A stretch of DNA of 64,000 nucleotides from assembly GCA_009192285.1 (NCBI GenBank), contig CM018603.1, positions 2,038,588 through 2,102,587 on the forward strand. Reading direction: 5' to 3'. How positions within the stretch are numbered: position 1 is the first letter of the stretch; each line of letters starts with the position of its first letter. The notes beneath the pieces are model-generated. The model ran no database searches, was not told the DNA's origin, and worked only from the letters and a program-made list of their open reading frames with translations. Made by a program: the position numbers and the translations under genes. Positions 35,435 to 46,744 of the stretch are shown piece after piece. This DNA is from Morchella semilibera. Its lineage: Eukaryota > Ascomycota > Pezizomycetes > Pezizales > Morchellaceae.

Positions 35435-35764
35435 ATGAATACTGCGTTCTACAAGCCAACAAGACCTAGCGAAGGTGGGAGTATCATCCCCAATGAACAT
35501 TACTACGAAAGAACTCCCTTGGTCGATGATTTGGGTGCCAAAAGCTTCTGGTGGATGCAGGGCGCGCAGAGCGTTGGGGGTACTAGTAGGCAGAAGGCTA
35601 CCGACACGCAAACAGTTCTCGCAGCTATACCTGAAAGACACTCCGCGACGCCTATGCCTAATAACCCCGCGCAGGGTGATACTCGGGAGGATTTGGAGGA
35701 GATTAGGAACCCTCCGCTGGTTAGCACCCAGAGAGGTTTGGAGGAGGTTGGTAGCGCTGCGTGA
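35435..35764 (+). CDS. Possible last exon of the AT-hook gene
   Basis: 110-codon frame just after the TAA of the AT-hook gene, in a different phase. A GTGAGG or GTAACC donor near 35345-35352 could splice to it. It is Pro/Thr/Arg-rich with DLGAKSFWWMQGAQ and no known domain. Confidence 0.3.
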   Translation: MNTAFYKPTRPSEGGSIIPNEHYYERTPLVDDLGAKSFWWMQGAQSVGGTSRQKATDTQTVLAAIPERHSATPMPNNPAQGDTREDLEEIRNPPLVSTQRGLEEVGSAA

Positions 35765-36173
35765 GATAGCCCGTGCCGGGTTTCACCGAGGATTGATAAC
35801 TGGGTGCGCCAAACCGTAGAGACAACGGATTTGGAAGGAGAGAGAAGAGAAGTGCGTTTGACTAAAACAGAGTGAATATCGGCGCGCGCTGGATTCATTG
35901 TGCAGCGAATCTTCCCCCTTTTTCTTATATTTTATTTATTTATTTATTTATTTTTGGGAGGGCGGGGGGAGGCGTTCTATATCTATCGCAGAGTTATTAC
36001 TTGAGTGCGCTATGAGCCGTGCGTGCTTTTATTTGTGACTGTATTAATATATCGGGCGGGCGGGGTAAAAACTACATGTATCCTCATAACCTCACAACAT
36101 CTTATCTGTATCTACTACATACACCGGCCTATCATATTTGCAAAGAATCCACGTGTGAAGAATAAACCCAGGC
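35765..36173. other. Intergenic in composite element
   Basis: Holds a (TTTA)n tract at about 35928-35952 and G-rich words. It is probably the terminator of the AT-hook gene and promoter of the helicase gene. No ORF is supported. Confidence 0.5.
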
Positions 36174-39138
36174 ATGGGAAACAAAAAGTGGTTGGATGCC
36201 ATCAACGTCGCACCCCATCCCATACGTGAAAGATATCTCGCGTGCGCGCGCAGCATCGCACGCGCAAGATTCAACATTAAGCTGCACGATTGGGAGGCGG
36301 ATGTACTGATGCACCAAGACGTCGTTGTTAGCGCAGGAACGGGCTCAGGAAAGAGCATTATTTTCCAGACTCTACCATATACTGTGGAGAATGGGGTTGT
36401 CCTGGTGATATCTCCACTCCTGAGCATAATGCATGATCAGGCAAGTACTGTAATTACCATAACCAGCGCGCAGAATATCTAGCGTGCATAGTACGATATA
36501 TCCTGACCTTCTTACCACAGACATCATGGCTTCAATCCAACCAAATTGATGCTATCGCACTTACCGCAGCAGAGATCCACGCGCGCCCTGAAATTTGGCG
36601 TGAGGTCAGTGAGAGTAGATATCGTCTTGTCTATGCATCTCCAGAGGTCCTTCTCACCTCTGGGTCGTACTTTTGGACTCACATACTGCGGAAACGCTGC
36701 ACGTTCAAGGACAATCTCCTTGCAATAGTTGTGGATGAAGCCTATGTTGTGTGGGGATATCGAAACTTCCGTCAGGAATATAGCAACCTGAGCGATTTCC
36801 GCGCGCACTTGCGCAGTACCCCCGTCCTCGCTCTATCCGGGACTCTCACACTCAACGTATTAGGCTATATCCATAAGATTTTACTGCTAGCCTCGCCGGC
36901 GATAATATATCGGCAGCCAATCGGCTGTGCTAACGTTACACTTATGGTAATACCTATTAGGCAGGGTTTACTAGCTGCGCAGCATGAGCTTGACTTCCTG
37001 ATAGATAGACGAGCGTACTGTCCCGGCGTCTTGGCATTTGTCCCGATAGTTCGGTAGGAGATGTACGGTTGTGATTGTTAGGGTAATGTTAAGCGAGAGC
37101 GGGGAGTGCGAAATGGAGGCTGTCGTCATTAGGTTCTGGGAGGTTCGATGGCTTGATGGATTGGTAATGTAGAATAGCGGAGATGGTGGGGCGGATTATG
37201 GGGTGTGGTAGTAATGGGTTTCTATGAGATTCTATGAGCGGAAGTGTGAGTCATAACGGACTAGGGAAGGAGGTATGTTAAATAACGGGGATAGATGTTT
37301 TCCTTAGTTCTTTCTTTCTTTTCTCTCTGTCTCGTCTTCCTGTTATCTCAGTACATAGGAATCTACTCCTATTCCCAAGCCATAGCCTCTCATACCCAAT
37401 ACTTGATCCTCTGACGAGGGGAAACTTATAATTTCTCTCATCATTCTCGTTGAGGTCCATCTGGTCCTCGCTTTCCCTGCTCTGTGCCCTTGTCCTTGCC
37501 CTTGCCTTTGCCTTCGCCGGTGCCTGTGCTTGTGCCCGCCCGGTGTTGCCTTTGTCTTCGTCAGTCTCCTCGTCCCTAGACTGTGCTCCTCGGGTTCTTC
37601 TGCGTCATCATTGTCATCTTCTTCTTTGTGTTGGGTTACTCCGTCACACGTACACCGGCTCTATGATTCAAAAGGCATTTGTATTCGTGGATAACATTGA
37701 TAGCGCACATGCAAGAGCGCGCTATCTACGGAACCTCCTTCACCCGCAGCTATCAATGCATGCCCAGGAGCTCATTAAAGTTATGAGCGCATTTCTGGAG
37801 CCATCTACTCGTGCGCAATATATGGTGGGTTTGAAAGACGGTGTGCACCGCATATTTGTGGGCACAGAGGCTTTTGCTATGGGCATCAACTTCCCGGACA
37901 TTGATATCATCCTACAGTGGGGAATAGTGCCACATCTCACGCTCGCTGCGGTATAGCAGCGCATTGGCCGCGCGGCAAGAGACTTGAAACGCCGAGCAGT
38001 GACATGCATATTTGTGCAGGAGCGATATATTCTATCGAAGGAAAACGACTGCCCTGGGAATGAGCAGGGGTTTTACTTTGGATGGCGGAATGCAGCCAAT
38101 CCCGCGCAGAGGCAGTCAGTGGAGGAGTTTCTCGGTTCTTTGTACAGATCACCTGAGGCAGGTATACGGTGCGCGCTAGATAATATCGACCCTGCACTTG
38201 TCTGGTTTCTGAACACAGCTGGGTGTCGTTGGCCGGCTGGTGTCTGCGCTTTTGGGGACTCTGCAGGCTAGATATCAGGCGCAGGTATTCCTGCGCCACC
38301 GAACGCTGGTGGGTTGTCTAATTGTTGTGATAACTGTTTCTTCCAAGATGCTGTAGAATGGGAGGACGGAGATTGTTTCATAGGGCTTGCGGATATTAGG
38401 CGGTCTATACGGTATACCTATACAGCGGAGTACAGCGAGGCCCAGTACTGTGCCCTATTTGAGAAGAATATTGAAGCGGCGAGGGAAAAGAATTTTGCGC
38501 CCTGCAGATCGGACGTTTTGTGGGCACGGGAGAAGCTGGTGGAATGGCACGCAACTGAATACAATTCCTGAGTACGCCAGTTATATCCCTCGCTGGAGCA
38601 AACAGATCTTCTCAGTGATGATTCCATCGCCAACATCACAGGGGAGCTGTTCACTATCGATAGTCCCGCAACCTTGTCTAAAGCATTGGCGCCTATGGTG
38701 CGCCTAGATTGCTCCATCCTCCAGCCCTCCACACAATCGTTACTATCTTGCATCGCTAGTATCAAGGTAGAGATTTCCCCGCAAAGACGCGAGCACGTAC
38801 AGCTACAGCCTAGAAAGTACGATTTCACTTTTATTGAGGGGCACTCCGGAAACCCCGAGCAGGCATCACTGCTAGAAGTTCAGCGCGCTATCGTAGCTAC
38901 AGATAAAGCTAAAGGAGAGCGTTCGCTACAAAGGAGGACTGTTGCAGCGTCACGAAAGGCGCGAGAGCAGGTTGAATCAAGGGCAGTAGCAAGCTGGAAC
39001 GAGAAAGCAAAGGGATTAAACCTGCCACTAAGGCCACAGATAGGGTTGCGCACGTGCAAAGTCAGGGCCGCTGCTTCAGTACGCATCAGCATAAAAACAT
39101 CACGCGCCGCAAAAGAAAGAGTACATGTAGTTAGATAA
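36174..39138 (+). pseudogene. RecQ-like DNA helicase split by a solo LTR
   Basis: Walker A is SAGTGSGKS (residues 60-68). SPLLSIMHDQ fits RecQ motif Ia and is followed by an intron of about 75 bp. Motif II is VVDEAYVVWGYRNFRQEY, the RecQ DEAH box with Tyr for His. Motif III is ALSGTLT. The LTR 37019-37648 follows ..DRRAY; on removal of the LTR and one CGTAC the frame continues with TGSMIQKAFVFVDN. Motifs V and VI are AFAMGINFPDIDIILQW and QRIGRAARD, the latter preceded by TAG at 37954 where RecQ proteins have Gln. Further stops: TAG 38269, TGA 38569. The tail is long, Cys-bearing then basic. RecQ enzymes unwind DNA 3' to 5'. I see no RQC or HRDC domain. Confidence 0.8.
37019..37648 (+). mobile_element. 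Solo LTR of Gypsy family A in the helicase gene
   Basis: 630 bp from TGTCCCGGCG to CCGTCACA, flanked by perfect CGTAC duplications (37014-37018 and 37649-37653). This is the best-preserved solo copy and serves as the family reference here. Confidence 0.95.
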
Positions 39139-39595
39139 GATATGTATTAACTCAATATACACATTAATATGCGCGCAGTACATACAGCGCGGATAGGTTT
39201 CCGCGCCCTTTCTCAAAGGTCAATGCAACCAAGAAATGCCAGCAATTTTCGCCTGCGCGCCGCAGCAGTATTTGCGGCTGTATAGTTGAGCCGAGGTATA
39301 TGAGTTAATCCATAATGTTTTGAGATGGTACCCATTTGCGCGGGAGTCATGGCTAGTAACTCCTCGTGATTGCGCGGGAAGTTAGGTCCAGAGCTAGAGA
39401 CATCTATATATTGTAAAGGTATCCAAACCTCCCTTGATCCGCCCATAAATATTGCGCGATTGATTCGCCGCGCTTGCACATTATATAGATGAGCTCTAAC
39501 CTCTATCAATTGGTTGAGTAGTATCTGGCGGCCAGTAGCGAGCGCTGCCGGGCCGACTGCAAAATCCACATCAATTGCATATTGAATAGGATGGT

Positions 39596-40225
39596 TGTGA
39601 CGGAGTAACCCGACGCAAAGAAGAAGATGACAATGATGATGCAGATAGGCTCGAGGAGCACAGTCTACGCGACGAGGTAACTGACGAAGACAGCGACAAC
39701 ACCGGGCAGGCACAAGCACAAACACCGGCAAAGACAAAGGCAAGGGTAAGAGCACAAGAGCACAGAGCAGGGAGAGTGAGGACCGAATGGACCTCAATGG
39801 GAACTAGGAGAGATACTATAGTTTCCCTCGTTGGAGGACAGAATCTTGGGTACGAGAAACTATGGCCGAAGGATAGGAGTATATTCCTATGTACCGAGAT
39901 AACAGGAAGACGAGACAGAGAGAAAAGAAAGAAAGAACTAAGGAAAACATCTATCCCCGCTATTTAACACACCTCCTCCACTAGTCCGCTATGACTCATA
40001 CTTTCGCTCATAGAACTTTGTAGAAACCCGTCGCTACCACACCTCGTACTCCTCCCACCATCTCCGCTATTCTCTCTTACCAATCCATCACGCCATCGAA
40101 CCTCCCAGAACCTAATGACGACAACCTCCACCTCGCACTCCCCACTCTCGCTTAACATTTCCCTAACAACCACAACCGTGCATCGCCTACCGAACTGTCG
40201 GAACAAATGCCAAGACGCCAGGACA
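39596..40225 (-). repeat. 3' LTR of Gypsy A
   Basis: 630 bp, TGTGACGGAGTAACCC at the left edge and ..GACGCCAGGACA at the right edge in plus-strand view. Almost the same sequence as the LTR at 58178-58808, closer to it than to its own partner at 45812-46451. Confidence 0.9.
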
Positions 40226-40246
40226 GATCAGGTCCCCTCCAAGGGC

Positions 40247-43200
40247 CTAGCTCCTGATAGGCCGAGGTTTCGAAGGGTATTGATCGTGAAATGCTTTTCT
40301 AATGTCAGGGCTATGCTCCAAATCCCTCGAAGGTTGCCAGGACGGTTCTTCATATCCAGCATATCTAACCAAGTACTCCACACGTCGCCCCCTCTTCCGC
40401 GAATCCAATATCTCCTCTACTTCCCATTCAGTCTCTCCTTCAACTTCCACCGGTGGGGGTGGTTCAACAATTTGTCCAGGAATAGGATCCCCAACTGTCG
40501 GCGATAATAATGAAACATGAAATACCGGATGTATTTTCATAGAGGCAGGTAATTCCAACTCGTAGGCATAAGGACTCACAATTGTTAACCGGGTAAGGAC
40601 CATTTTGTTTTGTTTTCGAGGGTCGTTTTGTTTCAATGTTTCTAGTCGAGAGCCAGACCAAATCGCCGACCGCATATCGAGGTGCCGGAGTCCGGTGTAA
40701 ATTGGCCATCTCCTCCTGTATCTTCTGCGCCCTGAACATCTCGCTTTTCAGAATATCAAATACTTGAGACATCTCTCGTGCCAACCCATTAGCCTGGTCC
40801 TTATTCACCGTCTGTCTGTGCCGTAAAGGTCCAAATGTCATTCTCAGATATCTCCCATAGTTAGCCTGGAAGGGGGACATATTAGTAGTTTCGGAAATAT
40901 GATTATTAGTAGCAAATTCAGCCAGAGATAAAAAGTCCACCCAGTTATCCTGTTGATATGATACATAACTGCGGAGGTACTGCTCTATAATCGCATTAAT
41001 CCTTTCTGTTTGCCCATCAGTTTGGGGATGAAATGCTGTGGAGTAGCGAGGGGCAATTTCCAGCCGTTCACAGAGAGCTTTCCAAAATTCAGCAGTAACT
41101 TATCAGCAAGACTTCATTTGTCTCCTGATGTCTCCTGAGCCTCAGGAGACTCAAAAAATATGCAGGAGTCTCAGGAGACTCTCAGGAGACCTGGGAGACT
41201 GTTGGGAGACTCCAGTCAGAAGTTGAGTTTGCTGATAAAACTGTGTCCCTCGATCGGAAACAATAGTCTCGGGTAACTCATGTAACTTCCATACCTGCTC
41301 CAGGTATAGACGAGACAGATCTCTGGCGTTAACATTCTCCGTCGTGGGAATTAAATATTTCATTTTTGTCAACCGATCCACCACTACTAGAATGGCATTA
41401 AATCCATGACTCTCCGGAAGTCTCGTTACAAAATCCATCGTGACATCCGTCCAGGGTCCTTTGGGCACCGATAATGGGCGTAGAACTCCTTGTAGAGGAT
41501 TATGGTTCGTCTTGCTTCGCCGACAGGTATGACAGTTCTGGACATAGCGGTCTGTATATTTCCGCATGGTCGGCCAATAATATTCTCGACTGAGAAGTTC
41601 CAAAGTCTTTGATCGTCCAGGATGTCCAGCCGAAGGTTTATCGTGATACTCTCGTAGTAGATAGAGTTTCAGTTCGTCAAAGTCAGGGACATAAAGAGTA
41701 TTCCGGTAAAGCAATAACCCCTCCTCGCTCTCCTTGCACTCAGCCAACGAAATCTCTTTCGATTGTCGAACGCCATCTCGGAGCATGATTAGAACTTTGC
41801 TTGGAAAACTGTCACACTGGTAAGCTTTGTTAAATAAATCAAGTACGGGAGATAATCCTGCAGCGGGTTCATTTGCCAAAGAGCCGCCAAAAAACTTATC
41901 TTTGCATCCAAATTCTCCTTTTTCAAAACTACTCGACTTTGTTGCTCCAATCTCTCGTCTCCTTCCTTCGGTAAGTCCTTAGGCCTCCTGGTTAAAATAT
42001 CAACCTTCCTTCCCTGTTTCCCTGGCCTATATTGAATAATAAAATTAAACTTAGACAAGAACTCCGCCCAGCGAGTTTGACGTCGATTTAGCAACTTGGT
42101 CGACATGAAATACTCAAGATTGCAATGATCTGTGAGTACTTTGACCTGGAATTGCGCTGTCTCTAGATGGGGTCTCCATTCCTCGAAGCAACGAATAATA
42201 GCCAGCAATTCCTTATCATAGATCTCATAGTTGCATCCCGCAAGTGAATGTGTCTTGGAAAAGAAGGCTACCGGGTGAATTACTCCCTCGTCATCACGTT
42301 GTGATAATATCCCGGCCGACGCATAATCCGACGCATCGGTTTCCACAATAAACTCTTTCTCAGGATTTGGATGTATCAACACAGGAGCGGTGGTGAAGGC
42401 AGTCTTAAGTTTCTGAAAAGTTTGTTCCACCTTTTGGGTCCACTCGAATCGTACATGTTTTTTTGTCAAAGTAGTCAACGGCCGAGCCACCCGGGAATAA
42501 GCATAAATAAGACGTCGGTAAAAATTAGCAAACCCAAGGAATTCCTGAACCTCCTTCACCGTCTTCGGCGCCTCCCAGTCCACAATCGTCTGTACCTTAG
42601 CAGGATCCATCTTCATTCCTCCAGGAGTTAAAATTATGACCAAATATTTCGTTTCCTGTACACTAAATTCACACTTCTCAGGCCTCAGATGAACCTCATT
42701 AGCCTCTAAGGCTTCCAGTACTTGTTGCACATCCTGTTGGTGTTGTTCCAAGGTCTCCGAATAGATGAGAATATCATCCAGATAGGCCGTAGCGCAACGA
42801 TCCAGAAAGGGTCGAAGGATATCATTGATCCAACGTTGAAAAGTAGCCGGCGCATTGGTTAAACCAAAAGGCATTACCAAATATTCTCAATGTCCATAGC
42901 GGGTCCTGAAAGCCGTTTTCCACTCATCGCCTTCCTTAATCCTAATCTGATTGTAGCCCCAACGTAAATCCAACTTAGTAAAGTAATTAGCTCGGGCCAG
43001 GTTGGCCATCGTTTCCGGTGTAAGGGGAAGAGGATATCGATCCTTAACCGTAATAGCATTTAGCTTTCGATAATCGACGCACAAATGTAGGGAACCATCA
43101 GCTTTCTTAACAAATAGCACCGGGGCGCCAGCTGGAGAATTGCTAGATCTAAGAAATCCTTTCTGCAAATTATCGGCCAAATAATCCCTCAATGCCTTCA

Positions 43201-43971
43201 ACTCTTCCCGTGACATACTATATATAGGACCAAAGGGTGGTACTGTTCCGTCCTGGAGTTTGATCTCATGATCATAGGGACGATGTGGTGGTAGTCTAGA
43301 GGCATTACTCTCATCGAACAGCTGTTGGAACCGCTGGTAATCAAGTGGAATCGTTCCATCAGGGTTGGCAGGCATCTCCAATATTTTATTGACAGCATAA
43401 AGGGTGGTCGAATAAATTTGCACAGAAGGGTCTTGCGAAAGATTCTTAAACGATCGGGGAGTAATTGTCAAATATTTGTAACAGGCCTTTCTGGTGGTGG
43501 AGTTGAAATTCCTCGAGCAACAATAGGTTTGCGATTGGCTATGCAATGTTCAAGGCATACTGATGATTGGAAGCGAATTTCATTCCTCCCACTGTCAATC
43601 AAAACTCCATGCTTACTTAACCAAGGTATTCCCATCACAATCGGATAATGCCCCAACTTGGTAACAAAGAAAGGACACTCCTCCACATGCCCATTAATTT
43701 CCAATTCTAACATCACCTTCTTGGTCACCTTCCCGGATTCAATGGGCCTTCCATCAATCACATCAATCTCTCTCTCCGTCCTCAAATTTTTCATCTTTAG
43801 TTCATGGCGGCGCACAAAGTCTTCGACAATAAATGCATATCCCGACGCTCCAGTATCAATCAAGGCATAAGTGGGTACAATGGATTTTCTATTTTGTGAA
43901 ATAGAACAAACTACAATCAATTGATTCCCATCCATTTCCCCCTCTGATACTGAAAACGTTGAAATAGACAC
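40247..43971 (-). pseudogene. Gypsy A pol: PR-RT-RNaseH-IN-chromodomain
   Basis: Protease LIDTGASGYAF is near 43850. RT carries [28 protein letters not shown] and the active site YLDDILIYS (about 42760). RNase H is [14 protein letters not shown]. Integrase has HTCRRSKTNH, MDFVTRLPES and SDRGTQF, where the MITE is inserted. The end is EILDSRKRGRRVEYLVRYAGYEEPSW, a chromodomain. TGA at 42888-42890 lies just before the LVMPFGLTN block; Gypsy C has TAG at the same codon. A frameshift near 41830 separates RNase H from integrase, and a small deletion near 40590 shifts the last part. Confidence 0.85.
41101..41237 (+). mobile_element. 137-bp MITE-like repeat, copy 4
   Basis: TATCAGCAAG..TTTGCTGATA, a terminal variant (T for C, A for G) of the family, inside Gypsy A integrase at SDRGTQF. 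Confidence 0.85.
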
Positions 43972-43975
43972 CTTT

Positions 43976-44482
43976 CATGGATAGGTTGGGATTAGAGGAC
44001 TGGAAGGATTGGCAGGGCTGGGATTATTGTGCGCTAGGAGGAGGATATGAGTCAGAATAGTTCTACGGGTTTCTGTTGCACAAAGAAATGAGTCATAGTC
44101 GGGGTTACGCGAGGGTATGAGTTAGGCTTGGCGATGGAGTGTCGGGTATATAAGGAAGGCCGGCGTGCCTACTCCTGTACTTTCTTTCTTTCCTTTCTTC
44201 TCTACGCAACGTCTTCTGTAACTAGTATTCAATACACTTCATAGTCTCTACTTCTAGTGACTATCGCTGTCTGAACTCTCATACCTCTCCTTACCGAGAA
44301 GTATCGCTGTCACCTACTTACCCTCTATGTCCTCGGCGAGAATCATCTACTGGTATCTTCACTTACACGTCGCAATCAGAGATTCCCTGTGGACCCTCTG
44401 CCCCACGCTACTCCTTTTATAACTCGTGCCCTGTGGAAACATCTACTGCGCCACCCCCTGCTTGAGAACACCGTAGAGAAAA
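43976..44482. mobile_element. 507-bp LTR-like insertion in Gypsy A
   Basis: Flanked by CCTTT on both sides (43971-43975, 44483-44487) and absent from Gypsy C, which runs from protease to gag in about 30 bp here. It contains GGTATATAAGG (44146), pyrimidine-rich sequence and a GAGTCATA word as in other LTRs of the window. It is probably a solo LTR of a third family. Confidence 0.55.
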
Positions 44483-44599
44483 CCTTTAGAGGTCCCTGGG
44501 CTATGCCGCCTATGCCAGGGACGAATCATTTAACTCCTCTTCATCTGAAAACATTTCCTCCTCCTTTTCCTTCTTTTCCTTTTTTGCTTCCAACAACGC

Positions 44600-45750
44600 T
44601 CCCCTCATCCTTGGTGCTGTCCTCCCCGAAGGCGAAAGCTTACAATCTCGAACCAAATGTCCAATCCCCCATAGTAGTAACAACGATTCTTCGCACGCCT
44701 TGCTTCCCTTTCCCTGGGGTCCGGGCGACGATAACTATTAGACAAATCCATAGGAACTGCCCCCCCAGGAGTATAGGAAGGGTGTGCCGCTGGCGCAACA
44801 TTCTTCGGTGGTGGTTGGGGTGGTCCCCGTACGACTGGGGATGTTGCTGGTGCAACGGGGGGACGAGGAGCAAAGGGACGCGGAGCAGGGGCACTTGGAA
44901 TCTGAAAACGAAATCTCCCCATCCTAGCCTGTAGCGCCCGTTGCTTATTATCAAGACGTTGAAGGAGCAGCCCGCAGTCCTTAATCGTGGTTGGTGTTTC
45001 ATTCTGAATCATCAGGGCCATTAGGTCCTGGTTAAGTCCCTCCAACAAGCATTCAATCTTGGCCGCCTCGTTGAACTCAGAGTCGGCAGCATATCGCTGA
45101 AACTCTGCAAAGTACTCAGAAAAGGTGCGTTGGCGCTGTCTGATCTCCCTCAAGTTGCGAGCAGCCGTGGCCGCACGATCCGGATCCCCAAAAGCATTAT
45201 TCAAAATTTCAAAAAACTCCGCCATAGAATCTAGAGCGATTCCTTCATCCGTAATATAAACAAGAAATTGATCCGCCGCCGGTCCTTCCGGTCGAGAAAT
45301 AGAATATGCAAGTTGTTGGGCCGAGGTAGGAAAACGATCGAGGTTGGCCGTGAGCTTAATCTGTAGTTGTCTCTGAAAGGTCCTAAGAGTCTTACGATCG
45401 CCCCGGTATTTCTCCGGGTCGGGGAGTTTTTCGGATTTAGATGACTTGGTTAAGTCGTCGTGGATCTCCTCTAAACCTCCTTTGACTCCATCTCGCAACT
45501 TCTTGATCTTAGCCCGTAGTCCCTGGATTTCTTTATGGAACTCGGCCCGACCTTGTTCTGTTTCAGAGCGATGGGTGGTAATATCAACGGCATATTGCTG
45601 GACCCCTCCGTGCGCTCTTTGAAGGAGGGCATATGCTTGCTTCGCTTCTTCCGTTGCGGCGGGGTCCACTTCAGGGTGAGCGACAAAGAACCCTTCGAGA
45701 TCCGTATGGAGCTTTTGATAATCAAATGCATCGGTAGCTGGAGAGGTCAT
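44600..45750 (-). pseudogene. Gypsy A gag
   Basis: 381 codons starting MTSPATDAFDYQKLH. A coiled coil is near residues 70-95, the gag core has KLPDPEKYRGDRKTLRTFQRQLQIKL and FSEYFAEFQRYAADSEF, and a Pro-rich part follows. The zinc knuckle starts CYYYGG at about 44680 but shifts frame at a run of five G; the next frame continues IGHLVRDCKL-like. Gypsy C has the same lesion. Confidence 0.8.
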
Positions 45751-45811
45751 GGTGAACTATGGTGCGAGGAACTCGGACTGTGCCAGTCGAGTGAGGATGG
45801 TCTCGTCTTAG

Positions 45812-46451
45812 TGTGACGGAGTAACCCGACGCAAAGAAGAAGATGACAATGATGATGCAGAAGGACTCGAGGAGCACAGTCTACGCGACGAGGGGACTGG
45901 CGAAGACAGAGGCGACACCGGCCAGGCACAAGCACAGGCACAGGCGAAGGCAAAGGCAAGGGCAAGGGCAAGGGCACAAGGAAACAGAGCAGGGAGGGTG
46001 AGGACCGAATGGACCTCAACGAGAACGATAAGAGATACCATGAGTCTCCTCTTGTCAGAGGAGCGAGTCTTTGGTACGAGAAGCTATGGCTTTAGAAATA
46101 GGAGTAGATTCCTATGTACCGAGATAACAGGAAGACGAGACAGAGAGAAAAGAAAGAAAGAACTAAGGAAAACATCTATCCCCGCTATTTAACACACCTC
46201 CTCCACTAGTCCGCTATGACTCACACTTTCGCTCATAGAACCTCATAGAAACCCATCGCTACCACACCTCGTAATCCTCCCCACCATCTCCGCTATTCTA
46301 CATTACCAATCCATCACGCCATAGAACCTACCAGAACCTAATGACGACAGCCTCCACCTCGCACTCCCCGCTCTCGCTTAACATTACCCTAACAATCGCA
46401 ACCGTACATCTCCTACCAAACTGTCGGGATAGATGCCAAGACGCATGGACA
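45812..46451 (-). repeat. 5' LTR of Gypsy A
   Basis: 640 bp with the same termini. It differs visibly from the 3' LTR, so the copy is not recent or has exchanged sequence with other copies. Confidence 0.9.
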
Positions 46452-46566
46452 ATGGTTCAGTACCAGTGGGGCTGCCATAGCTTGTGTATTGCTGCCTGTT
46501 GGGCATTGGTCCAGTTTGCCCCAAGTATGCCCCCAAGCCCTGAATTTATAACATACACTTTATATA

Positions 46567-46744
46567 CAAAGAAACCAGCGCGCACCCAAACCATCAGCTC
46601 TGACAAAGAAACCAGCATACAGCTAAACCATTTGATAAAGAAACTAGTGTGTGGCCCGTAACTAAGCTAATAGCTCGGATAAAGAAACCAGCGCGTAGGG
46701 ATAAAGAAAACAGCGCGCAGCTAAACCATCAGGCAAAGAAACCA
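46567..46744. repeat. Iteron-like direct repeats, core AAAGAAACCAGCGCGC
   Basis: Six copies of the core AAAGAAACCAGCGCGC, some decayed, occur in direct orientation spaced 22-44 bp. AGCTAAACCATCAG-like words follow several of them. They fill the gap between the end of the DUF6589-like gene and the start of the small gene, so they may be promoter or replication/recombinase binding sites. Confidence 0.65.

Larger units (their letters stand above)
39596..46451 (-). mobile_element. Gypsy A: full-length chromovirus-type retrotransposon
   Basis: LTRs 39596-40225 and 45812-46451, with perfect 5-bp duplication ATGGT at 39591-39595 and 46452-46456. Gag starts at 45750, pol follows with a chromodomain at its end. 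A MITE (41101-41237) lies in integrase and a 507-bp insertion (43976-44482) between gag and protease. TGA at 42888 and frameshifts make it defective. Solo LTRs of the same family occur at five other places. Confidence 0.95.
39213..46478 (-). pseudogene. Small 134-residue gene split by Gypsy A
   Basis: The gene starts with ATG at 46478-46476 and is interrupted after eight codons by Gypsy A (39596-46451, duplication ATGGT). It resumes at 39595 and ends at 39213. Without the insertion the frame is intact for 134 codons. It reads as a mixed alpha/beta small protein: VDFAVGPAALATGRQILLNQ, then an Arg-rich helix (AHLYNVQARRINRAIF), then PRNHEELLAMTPAQM and a basic helix AAARRRKLLAFL. I do not recognise the family. 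Iteron-like repeats lie immediately upstream. It is convergent with the helicase gene, 75 bp from the helicase stop. Confidence 0.6.

Noticed and set aside
33861-38571. TAG as a recoded sense codon in the composite element
   Set aside because: Stops also include TGA and TAA, and family copies of the retroelements show Gln or Trp at the same places, so decay by transitions explains them better.
36174-39138. Helitron
   Set aside because: The helicase is RecQ-like, not Pif1-like, and there is no Rep/HUH motif in the window.
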